A DNA stretch of 64,000 nt. Source: Oscillospiraceae bacterium (lineage in GTDB: Bacteria > Bacillota > Clostridia > Oscillospirales > Ruminococcaceae). The stretch covers positions 1 through 64,000 of the forward strand of contig JAFLUH010000002.1 in NCBI GenBank assembly GCA_022508895.1. Reading direction: 5' to 3'. The notes beneath the pieces were generated by a model. The model did no database searches, had not been told where the DNA came from, and was given only the letters and a program-made list of their open reading frames with translations. The translations under genes and the position numbers were made by a program. Positions 43,083 to 50,068 of the stretch are shown here, in pieces (within the stretch, counting starts at the first letter, position 1; every line of letters starts with the position of its first letter).

Positions 43083-44483
43083 ATGAAACTGACCAAATCC
43101 CAGACCGCCGCCTTTGGTATAGGCGCAATAGGAAAGGACATGGTCTACGCCCTGTCCGCCTCTTATGTAATGTACTTCTATCAGGACATTTTAGGCTTGT
43201 CCGCAACCTTTGTGGGACTTATCCTGATGATAGCCCGTGTCTTTGACGCACTGAACGACCCCTTTATGGGGATTCTGGTGGCAAAGACCCGCACCCGCTG
43301 GGGACGCTTCCGTCCGTGGCTGTTCAGCGGCACCGTGCTTAACGCCGTCGTCCTCTACGCACTGTTTGCGGCGCCCAACTTGGACGAAAGCGGCATGATG
43401 GTGTACTTTGCCGTTATCTACATAGTATGGGGAACCACCTACACCATGATGGACATTCCCTACTGGTCCATGATACCCGCCGTTACCGAAATGCCCAAGG
43501 ACAGAGAAAATCTTTCGGTGGTAGGACGTACCTGCGCAGGCATAGGCTCCGCCATTATCCAAGTGGGAACGCTCCTTATGGTAAATGCCCTCGGCGGCGG
43601 CGATGAGCGCACAGGCTTCGGCTTGGTAGCTCTTATCGTGGCAGTTCTGTTTATCGTGACAGAGGTTTTCTGCTGCTTCAAGGTAAAGGAGCAGCGCCTT
43701 GAAAAGGTCGAGACCTCCACCGTTGGACAGATGTTCAAGGCTTTGTTCAGCAACGACCAGGCTTTGATAACCGTTCTGGCAATTCTGCTGGTAAACGGCT
43801 CCCTGTACCTCACCTCTAATCTGATAATCTACTTCTTCAAATACGACGTGGGCGGCACAGGCTGGATGGGCAACTACACCCTCTTTACAATGGTAGGCGG
43901 CGTGTGCCAGATACTGGGCATGATGGTGGTATATCCCCTGCTCCACAAAAAGCTCAGCAATACCACCCTTTTCAAGATAGCCCTTACAATGGCTATCACG
44001 GGCTACGGTCTGATACTTGGCGTATGCCTTCTCGGACTCAGCTCCAACATGATACTCCTCTGCGTCTGCGGCGCACTTGTGTTTATGGCAAACGGCATAC
44101 TTACCGTCCTCACCACCGTATTCCTGTCCGGCTCGGTGGACTACGGTCAGATGAAAACGGGCAGACGTGAGGAAAGCGTCATCTTCTCCATGCAGACCTT
44201 CGTGGTAAAGGCTGCATCAGGTATTGCAGTTTTTATCACAGGTATCGGACTTGACCTTATAGGCTTGGTAGGCGACACCTCCGAGACTGAGGAGATAGTT
44301 GCCCAGAGCGCCGACACCATTCTCGGACTTCGCCTGCTTATGACCATACTGCCCATACTTGGACTTGCCGTAGCATTCATCTTCTTCGCACTGAAGTTCA
44401 AGCTCACCGACAAGAAGGTACAGGAGATAGCGGAGACCCTTAAAGCTCAGAAGGAACAGCAGGAGGTAACGGAAAATGCTTGA
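43083..44483 (+). CDS. GPH-family sugar:cation symporter
   Basis: 466-aa integral membrane protein with about twelve helices, of the glycoside-pentoside-hexuronide family (MelB/XynP type). FGIGAIGKDMVYALSASYVMYFYQD at the start and DALNDPFMGI with RTRWGRFRPW are the family hallmarks. There is no IIA-like regulatory domain. It would import an oligosaccharide for the flanking GH2 and GH36 enzymes. Its stop overlaps the GH36 start by 8 nt and it follows the GH2 gene by 1 nt, so all three are co-translated. Confidence 0.92.
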   Translation: MKLTKSQTAAFGIGAIGKDMVYALSASYVMYFYQDILGLSATFVGLILMIARVFDALNDPFMGILVAKTRTRWGRFRPWLFSGTVLNAVVLYALFAAPNLDESGMMVYFAVIYIVWGTTYTMMDIPYWSMIPAVTEMPKDRENLSVVGRTCAGIGSAIIQVGTLLMVNALGGGDERTGFGLVALIVAVLFIVTEVFCCFKVKEQRLEKVETSTVGQMFKALFSNDQALITVLAILLVNGSLYLTSNLIIYFFKYDVGGTGWMGNYTLFTMVGGVCQILGMMVVYPLLHKKLSNTTLFKIALTMAITGYGLILGVCLLGLSSNMILLCVCGALVFMANGILTVLTTVFLSGSVDYGQMKTGRREESVIFSMQTFVVKAASGIAVFITGIGLDLIGLVGDTSETEEIVAQSADTILGLRLLMTILPILGLAVAFIFFALKFKLTDKKVQEIAETLKAQKEQQEVTENA

Positions 44484-46074
44484 TTGGCAGATAACGGTAG
44501 ATACTGACGAGGGCGTAAAAACCTTAGAGGGTCAGTCCGAAATCCCCGAGGGAAAGGGAGCGCTTACTGTAGCCTGCGACCTGCCCGAGGGCAAGATAAA
44601 AAAGGTCAAGGCGCTGCTTGACCTGTCCGTACAGGACGACGAAAAAATATTCATGAACGGCTACCAGACCTGGACCAACTGCCCCGAATACGGCAAAAAG
44701 GGCAGGATAAGGGGACTGAACGGACTTCCTCAGTTCATGATAAACAAATTCGGGCTTGACCGCTACGGCGATTACCACTTCGTAAACTACCCCCACAAAA
44801 AGGGAATAACCCACGGCTTTTCCTGGTGCTATTTCCGCAGGGGCGACAAATACCGCCTGATAGCCTCCACCGACGAGAAAAACGGCTACACCATGTTCAC
44901 CTACGACAGTGACAGGGGACAGCTGGGCATAGTCCGTGACTGCTCAGGAGTAAAGTGCGGCGGCGATTTCCATGCCTTCGACCTTTACTTTGCCGAGGGC
45001 ACCGAGGACGAGGTGTTCGACGGCTGGTTCAGCGCCATGAATGTTCACGCAGATGCAAAGCCTCTCCGCGGCTACTCAAGCTGGTACAACCGCTACGAAA
45101 ACATCACCGAGGAGACTATCAGGACTGACCTGAACGGCTGCAAGACTTTACTTGCAAAAGGCGACCTGTTCCAGATAGACGACGGCTGGGAGCCTGCGGT
45201 GGGCGACTGGCTGGTACCCGACGAGAAGAAATTCCCCGACGGACTGAAATCCCTTGCCGACGAGATACACGAAGCAGGCTTTATTGCAGGCCTGTGGCTT
45301 GCCCCCTTCGTATGCAGGAACGGCTCTGCGCTTATGACCGAGCACCCCGACTGGCTGCTTCAGGTAAACGGCAAGCCCTGGAGCTGCGGCAGCAACTGGG
45401 GCGGCTTCTGCTCCCTTGACATCGACAATCCCGAGGTTATGGACTACCTGAGAAAGGTATTCGACAGAGTGCTGAACGAGTGGGGCTTCGACCTTGTGAA
45501 GCTGGACTTCCTCTACGGCGCCGCTCCCTTCGGCACCGAAACCGAAAGCCGTGCAGGGCGCATGATACGGGCAATGGACTTTCTTCGTGAGGTTTGCGGC
45601 AATAAGCTGATACTGGGCTGCGGCGTTCCCGTAATGCCCGCCTTCGGCAGAGTGGACTATTGCAGAGTGAGCTGCGACGTAGGTCTTGACTGGGACGACA
45701 AGCCGCTCATGCGCATTATCCACCGTGAGCGTGTGTCCACCAAGCAAGCCATAGAAAACACCGTATTCCGCCGCCAGCTCAACGGCAGAGCCTACCTCAG
45801 CGACCCCGACGTATTCTTCCTCCGTGAGGAAAACCTCAGCCTTACAGCGGAGCAGAAGCGGCTTTTAGCACAGGTAAACGCCCTGCTTGGCGGAGTGCTG
45901 CTGACCTCCGACGACCCAAGCTCCTACACGGACGCACAGCGTGAGACTTACCGTGAGCTGCTGCATTTGCAGGAAGCGGAGCAGGTGCGGGTGGATTGGG
46001 ACGCTCACCTTATAAGCTACCTCTTGGACGGCGAGACGCAGACGCTTTCCCTCCCGCAGGAATGGTTCAGATAA
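44476..46074 (+). CDS. alpha-galactosidase, glycoside hydrolase family 36
   Basis: 532-aa retaining enzyme, shorter than the 700-residue GH36 group I. QIDDGWEPAVGDW and AGLWLAPFVC are family signatures. The nucleophile aspartate is in LVKLDFLYGA (about 344) and the acid/base aspartate in CRVSCDVGLDW (about 399). There is no signal peptide, so it works on imported raffinose-type or galacto-oligosaccharides with the GH2 enzyme. It is the last gene of the operon, followed by a palindromic repeat-terminator. Confidence 0.9.
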   Translation: MLDWQITVDTDEGVKTLEGQSEIPEGKGALTVACDLPEGKIKKVKALLDLSVQDDEKIFMNGYQTWTNCPEYGKKGRIRGLNGLPQFMINKFGLDRYGDYHFVNYPHKKGITHGFSWCYFRRGDKYRLIASTDEKNGYTMFTYDSDRGQLGIVRDCSGVKCGGDFHAFDLYFAEGTEDEVFDGWFSAMNVHADAKPLRGYSSWYNRYENITEETIRTDLNGCKTLLAKGDLFQIDDGWEPAVGDWLVPDEKKFPDGLKSLADEIHEAGFIAGLWLAPFVCRNGSALMTEHPDWLLQVNGKPWSCGSNWGGFCSLDIDNPEVMDYLRKVFDRVLNEWGFDLVKLDFLYGAAPFGTETESRAGRMIRAMDFLREVCGNKLILGCGVPVMPAFGRVDYCRVSCDVGLDWDDKPLMRIIHRERVSTKQAIENTVFRRQLNGRAYLSDPDVFFLREENLSLTAEQKRLLAQVNALLGGVLLTSDDPSSYTDAQRETYRELLHLQEAEQVRVDWDAHLISYLLDGETQTLSLPQEWFR

Positions 46075-46078
46075 ACAA

Positions 46079-46109
46079 AAACGCTCTCGGTATCATGCCG
46101 AGAGCATTT
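46079..46109 (+). repeat. palindromic terminator repeat, copy 1
   Basis: 31-bp sequence centred on an 8-bp stem (GCTCTCGG / CCGAGAGC) and ending in ATTT, right after the GH36 stop. It probably terminates that operon. An identical copy lies at 46296-46326. Confidence 0.85.
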
Positions 46110-46295
46110 CAGCTTGGTGAAAACCCTCCCTGCGGTCGGATCTTCCGCCAAGCTGCCTAAAAATCGGTCAGCCCGCTTTGCGGGCTTCCTCGATTTTTGC
46201 CGCTCTGCGAGCGGCTTTGATTGCTATTTGGAGGGGGAACCCTGATGGTTCCCCCTCCAAGCCTCCCCTTCCTTCCGGTGTTTTTCTACAGACTG
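46110..46295. repeat. inverted-repeat-rich extragenic element
   Basis: Between the two direct repeats lie five inverted repeats. They are CAGCTTGG/CCAAGCTG (46110-46155), AAAAATCG/CGATTTTT enclosing GCCCGC-TTT-GCGGGC (46159-46198), GCCGCTC-TGC-GAGCGGC (46199-46215), and a 14-bp perfect TTGGAGGGGGAACC/GGTTCCCCCTCCAA (46228-46260). No ORF is supported. It looks like a non-coding mobile or repetitive element of the MITE/REP type. Confidence 0.65.
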
Positions 46296-46326
46296 AAACG
46301 CTCTCGGTATCATGCCGAGAGCATTT
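46296..46326 (-). repeat. palindromic terminator repeat, copy 2
   Basis: Identical 31-bp copy of 46079-46109, 217 bp away. It overlaps the 3' end of the CPBP gene: the last residues (about KMLSA) and the stop codon are encoded by the repeat, so the hairpin would form at the end of that mRNA. Confidence 0.8.
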
Positions 46327-47173
46327 TTTCTTTCTTATTATCCCGAAGCAATAAAACCCCGAATATCGCCGCCAAAATGACCAGCGGAGCAAATTCGCAG
46401 ACATAAGCGACGAGTGCTTCGCCACCCTGCTCATATCCCTCCGTCATACCGCCCGCAGCAAGCATACTCCTCGTCAGGCTGATGGCGCTGTTATAGGTAA
46501 AATGCAGTATAACGGCAGGCCACACCGAACCCGTTTTCCTGGTGACCCACATAAGCAAAACGCTCAGCAGGACCAGCACCGCCATACGTTCAAGGCAGTT
46601 CTGCAGCGCAGCGGGAAAGCTGACATAGCCGTTCAGCCAGTTCAGTATATCGTTAGGGAAGTGCCACAGCCCCCAGATAACGCCTCCTGCCGCACAGGTC
46701 CCTATCGTACCCAGCAGCGGCTCCATGCGCTGATTCATGTACCCACGCCAGCCCAGCTCCTCGCCAAGCAGTCCGATACTGCCCACCACCGCCGCCGAGC
46801 CAAGCTGCAATAGGTCAGCACCGACATTTGCCCAAGTCAACCCGCTCAGCCATTCGCCGTGCCCGTTCAGCACCACAGGCAGCACCTCCGTTATCGGCAC
46901 AAACACAACAGGCAGCGCAAAGGCGAGAAGATAATACCGCAGATTTCCTTTCAGCCGCAAATGCAGCTTCATATCCCGAAATCCCTCTTTTGTGACGGCT
47001 CTTGTGACGATGCAGGCAATCGCAGGCGACCAGCAGAACAGCTGCTGCACAAGGAAAAACGCAGTCAGTGACTCGCCTACAGGCTTGTAAAACAGGAGCA
47101 GTGTCAAAGAAGCGGCAAACACAACAAGCAGGTAAATGCCCAGCCGCTTTACATTCACCGATTTATTTGTCAT
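46310..47173 (-). CDS. CPBP-family intramembrane metalloprotease (Abi/CAAX-like)
   Basis: 287-aa membrane protein with about seven to eight helices. The glutamyl motif GEELGWRGYM (EExxxR), IWGLWHFPND and LHFTYNS provide the conserved Glu, Arg and His residues of CPBP proteases. The family includes CAAX prenyl endopeptidases, regulated-proteolysis enzymes and bacteriocin self-immunity proteins. It is the last gene of the GntR/ABC operon and overlaps the preceding permease by 11 nt, so a link to the transported peptide or to envelope stress is plausible. Its last codons lie in a repeated palindrome. Confidence 0.87.
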   Translation of the reverse strand: MTNKSVNVKRLGIYLLVVFAASLTLLLFYKPVGESLTAFFLVQQLFCWSPAIACIVTRAVTKEGFRDMKLHLRLKGNLRYYLLAFALPVVFVPITEVLPVVLNGHGEWLSGLTWANVGADLLQLGSAAVVGSIGLLGEELGWRGYMNQRMEPLLGTIGTCAAGGVIWGLWHFPNDILNWLNGYVSFPAALQNCLERMAVLVLLSVLLMWVTRKTGSVWPAVILHFTYNSAISLTRSMLAAGGMTEGYEQGGEALVAYVCEFAPLVILAAIFGVLLLRDNKKEKMLSA

Positions 47174-47894
47174 ACTGCTCCACCCCCTTCATGTAAATGC
47201 GGCAGGAGATGAGATAGGAAAGGAAGTACGCAGCCAAAGCAGCGAACGGGAGCAGACCGAGCGCCAACAAAATACCGTCCCCGTCAAACCCGTTTTTCAA
47301 GACGTTTATCAGCGCCTCACCAATATCCTTGGGATCTATCATCACCGCCGCCGTAAACAGTATAAACAGCACCACGACAATGATCGCTTTGATCATGCTG
47401 CCCCGCTTGTCGCCAAATCGGATAATGAAAGGAATATCCAAAGCCCGCAGAAATATCTGCAAAAACACTAAAGCAACGTATACCCCGCTGAGGTCGGGCA
47501 GCGCTTCTCCCGTTATATCAAATACGACAGCCCCCAAAAGCTGCTCAAAAAACAGGCACCCCGACACCGCAAGCACGCTCATTGCAAAGATCATCTCATA
47601 TTTTATGCGGAGGAACCCCTTTTCCGTCTCGGGGGAAGAAGCGATAAAAATACCCCACCCCTTGCGTTCGTCGCCCCTGAGCGCAAGACTCTGCAATGCC
47701 CCCACGCCCAAAAAGCCCAGCAGCAGGGCAACTACACGGACGATCATGCCCTTCTCCCCTGCAAGCGCCTGCAGTCCATCGCCGCCCGTCAGTATCAAGG
47801 GTATCGGGATAAAGACCGCAGCTGCGCCGCAGACCGCCGTGAGAATAATGTACAGCCTGTTCTGCCGCCACTCCTTGTAGATAAGCCCCGTCAT
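47163..47894 (-). CDS. ABC-2 type transporter permease
   Basis: 243-aa membrane protein with about six helices and a short cytoplasmic N terminus (MTGLIYKEWRQNRLYIILT), typical of ABC-2 exporter permeases. It pairs with the ATPase at 48670 and the second permease. Start ATG 47894 shares one base with the upstream stop (TGATG) and has AAAGGAGAG before it. The longer ORF start in the track is inside the upstream gene. Confidence 0.8.
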   Translation of the reverse strand: MTGLIYKEWRQNRLYIILTAVCGAAAVFIPIPLILTGGDGLQALAGEKGMIVRVVALLLGFLGVGALQSLALRGDERKGWGIFIASSPETEKGFLRIKYEMIFAMSVLAVSGCLFFEQLLGAVVFDITGEALPDLSGVYVALVFLQIFLRALDIPFIIRFGDKRGSMIKAIIVVVLFILFTAAVMIDPKDIGEALINVLKNGFDGDGILLALGLLPFAALAAYFLSYLISCRIYMKGVEQYDK

Positions 47895-48670
47895 CACGGC
47901 TCTCTCCTTTCCTGGGCTTTGGCTGACGCAAAGAATGAGCATACCGCCAATAATATCAGTACTATAAACGGTATAAATGACAAGCTCTTCGCTGTATCCA
48001 AAATACCTGCGGCAGCTTCCATTGAGAGATTTTCACCGTTTTCCACCATGTCGTTGACATTTTCCAGAAACTTGTCGAAGTAGGATATATACAGCCAAAG
48101 GAAAAAGGCGCCTGCCAAAAGGAGGTTAAACAGCATACCCGGCAGCCTTGCCTGCTTTTCCGTCAGACCCGCCGCCATAAGCAGCTCACGAAACAGCCCC
48201 GCCAGCAGCAAAGCGTCCAGCGTCACAAGGTAAGTATTTACCGTGCCTGCCACAAGCTGCTGCCCCATAGGAGCTTCGATGACCGCCGCAAATATCCCGC
48301 AAAGAATGCCGCCCACAAGCATGGCAGCACCCTTGACGGAATAATGCGCCAGCGCCTTATCCTTAGCCGTGACAGGCAAAGCATAGGAATACCGTTTCCA
48401 GCCGCAGTTCACGTCGGACTTGAGCACGTCGGTATCATACCCCGCCAAAATAGCACTAAGCAGTCCGAACATCATACCGAACATGGCGATGGAAGTCTCT
48501 ATCATCTCCGAGTCTCCCGAGCCCGGGGCATTTGCAATATCCTCTTTCCACGCCACAAACACCGCAAGCATCAGCAATGCCGCAAAGCTCACCATCAGCA
48601 AAATGCGGACGACATAATGCCGCTTTGATATCTTCAGCTCCCGAAATATCAGCGATTTGAACAGCTTCAT
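47894..48670 (-). CDS. ABC transporter permease
   Basis: 258-aa membrane protein with about six helices beginning MKLFKSLIFRELKISKRHYVVRILL. It shows no domain beyond the permease fold and probably forms a heteromeric channel with the next gene product. Start: ATG 48670 (TGATG overlap with the ATPase stop, AAAGGAG 8 nt upstream) is preferred over the GTGs just before it. Confidence 0.8.
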   Translation of the reverse strand: MKLFKSLIFRELKISKRHYVVRILLMVSFAALLMLAVFVAWKEDIANAPGSGDSEMIETSIAMFGMMFGLLSAILAGYDTDVLKSDVNCGWKRYSYALPVTAKDKALAHYSVKGAAMLVGGILCGIFAAVIEAPMGQQLVAGTVNTYLVTLDALLLAGLFRELLMAAGLTEKQARLPGMLFNLLLAGAFFLWLYISYFDKFLENVNDMVENGENLSMEAAAGILDTAKSLSFIPFIVLILLAVCSFFASAKAQERREP

Positions 48671-49548
48671 CACCACCACTCCTTTGCGCCCTTATGCACG
48701 TAGAAAAGCATTATATCGTCCAAAGAAGCAGGGTCGATGATAGCGCCGTCGTACCTGCGTGCAGCCGCCTCACGGTCGCTCACCATCACCTCGGCGCCGT
48801 AGCTGTTTGTGCGGACGCTGACGATATCGGCGCTGTCGATGCCCGCCAGCTCTTCCTTGCTGCATTTGAGTATACCGTGCTTTTCAAGCACCTCGTCCTT
48901 ATAACCCGAAAGCAGTATCTTTCCACCGTCAATAAAGGTAACGCTGTCCGCAATTTTTTCAAGGTCGCTTGTAATATGTGAGGACATGAGTATACTCCGC
49001 TCCCCGTCCTGCAGATACTCCATGAAGATATGCAGTATCTCGTCACGGACAACGGGGTCAAGCCCCGTGGTAGCCTCGTCCATCACCAGCAGCTCCGCAT
49101 TATGAGAAAGCGCACAGGCGATCTGCAGCTTCATCTTCATTCCCTTGGAAAACTGTCCTATCTTCTTTTTTCTCGGCAGTCGGAACCGCTCTAAATAATC
49201 GGAATACAGTTTATTATCCCACTGCGGATACATTCCCTCAAATATCTTAGCCATATCGCCCGCATTGAAAAAATCGTGGAAGGGCAGCTCGTCAAACACC
49301 ACCGCCAGTCGCTTTTTTATCTCCGCCTCGTCTCTGACGTGATCAAGCCCCAGCAGCGCTATCTCGCCCTCGTCGATTTTTGTGATATTCAGCAGACTGC
49401 GTATAGTGGTGGTCTTTCCCGCCCCGTTCTGCCCGATAAAGCCCATGATACAGCCCTTAGGCACCTCAAAGCTGACGTTATCTAGCGTAAAGCCGTCATA
49501 ACGCTTGACAACGCCCTTTAATTCGATTGCGTTTTCGTACCCGCTCAT
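48670..49548 (-). CDS. ABC transporter ATPase
   Basis: 292-aa nucleotide-binding subunit with Walker A GQNGAGKTTT, Walker B LLVMDEATTGLD, and SKGMKMKL in place of the usual LSGGQ, common in ABC-2 exporters such as YtrB/BcrA. A C-terminal 80-residue tail (SAD IVSVRTNS region) follows. Start: two ATGs are possible. 49554 overlaps the GntR stop and is only 2 nt from GGAGGGG, so the second (49548, 7-8 nt spacing) is preferred. Confidence 0.9.
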   Translation of the reverse strand: MSGYENAIELKGVVKRYDGFTLDNVSFEVPKGCIMGFIGQNGAGKTTTIRSLLNITKIDEGEIALLGLDHVRDEAEIKKRLAVVFDELPFHDFFNAGDMAKIFEGMYPQWDNKLYSDYLERFRLPRKKKIGQFSKGMKMKLQIACALSHNAELLVMDEATTGLDPVVRDEILHIFMEYLQDGERSILMSSHITSDLEKIADSVTFIDGGKILLSGYKDEVLEKHGILKCSKEELAGIDSADIVSVRTNSYGAEVMVSDREAAARRYDGAIIDPASLDDIMLFYVHKGAKEWW

Positions 49549-49550
49549 AT

Positions 49551-49925
49551 TCATTCCCCTCCGTTTACAAGCTCAAGCAGCCCGTGCAGCTCCTCCATGG
49601 TTATCCCGCATTTTCGCGCCTTATCCCCTGCCTCGGTAAGCAGCGCCTCGATAGCCCTTATCTGCATTTCACGGTAAAGCTCCAGATTCTGCGCCTTGAC
49701 GAAGCTGCCCCTGCCCGTGTAGGATTCGATGAAGCCGTCCCGCTCAAGCTCCTCATAGGCGCGCTTTGTAGTCATGAAGCTTATCCTCAGCTCAAGGGCA
49801 AGATTTCGCATGGAGGGGAGCATTTCCCCCTCTTTCAGCCTGCCCTCCAGTATCATCGTCTTTATCTGCCCAGCAATTTGCAGATATATCGGCTCTCCCG
49901 ATGCGTTGCTGATATTGATATTCAT
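49551..49925 (-). CDS. GntR-family repressor, YtrA subfamily
   Basis: 124-aa regulator: a winged helix-turn-helix (about 10-78, IYLQIAGQIKTMILEGRLKEGEMLPSMRNLA) and a short helical C-terminal tail instead of a ligand-binding domain, which defines the YtrA branch. Such proteins repress their own operon and are released by cell-wall-active compounds or small effectors. It is the first gene of the operon. A palindromic operator overlaps its promoter. Confidence 0.9.
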   Translation of the reverse strand: MNINISNASGEPIYLQIAGQIKTMILEGRLKEGEMLPSMRNLALELRISFMTTKRAYEELERDGFIESYTGRGSFVKAQNLELYREMQIRAIEALLTEAGDKARKCGITMEELHGLLELVNGGE

Positions 49926-49961
49926 TTAACTGTACTCCTTCTGCTTTGTAGGCAACATGAG

Positions 49962-49988
49962 AATTGTATAAATGATATATATACAATT
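49962..49988 (-). promoter_or_regulatory. operator for the YtrA-type regulator
   Basis: A perfect inverted repeat with 9-bp arms AATTGTATA and TATACAATT and a 9-bp spacer. The arms match the GTATA...TATAC pattern of YtrA-type GntR sites. It overlaps the -10 box and the start site, as expected for autorepression. Confidence 0.85.
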
Positions 49989-50014
49989 ATAACGCTTATA
50001 CCGCCTCCTGTCAA
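49986..50014 (-). promoter_or_regulatory. perfect-consensus promoter of the GntR/ABC operon
   Basis: On the minus strand TTGACA (50009-50014), 17 bp, TATAAT (49986-49991), identical to the SigA consensus. A strong promoter tightly controlled by the overlapping operator would give a large induction range. Confidence 0.93.
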
Positions 50015-50037
50015 GAGGAAAAAAGCGGCGCACGAAT

Positions 50038-50063
50038 AAAAAAGCTCCCCTCAGAGGGGGAGC
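50038..50063 (-). terminator. Rho-independent terminator after the HD-GYP genes
   Basis: On the minus strand GCTCCCC-CTCTGA-GGGGAGC is followed by TTTTTTA, immediately after the stop of the 994-aa HD-GYP gene and before the next promoter. Confidence 0.88.
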
Positions 50064-50068
50064 CTTCG

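Noticed and set aside
46199-46260. Small protein gene in the palindromic region after GH36
   Set aside because: The short ORFs there coincide with inverted repeats and have no ribosome binding sites.
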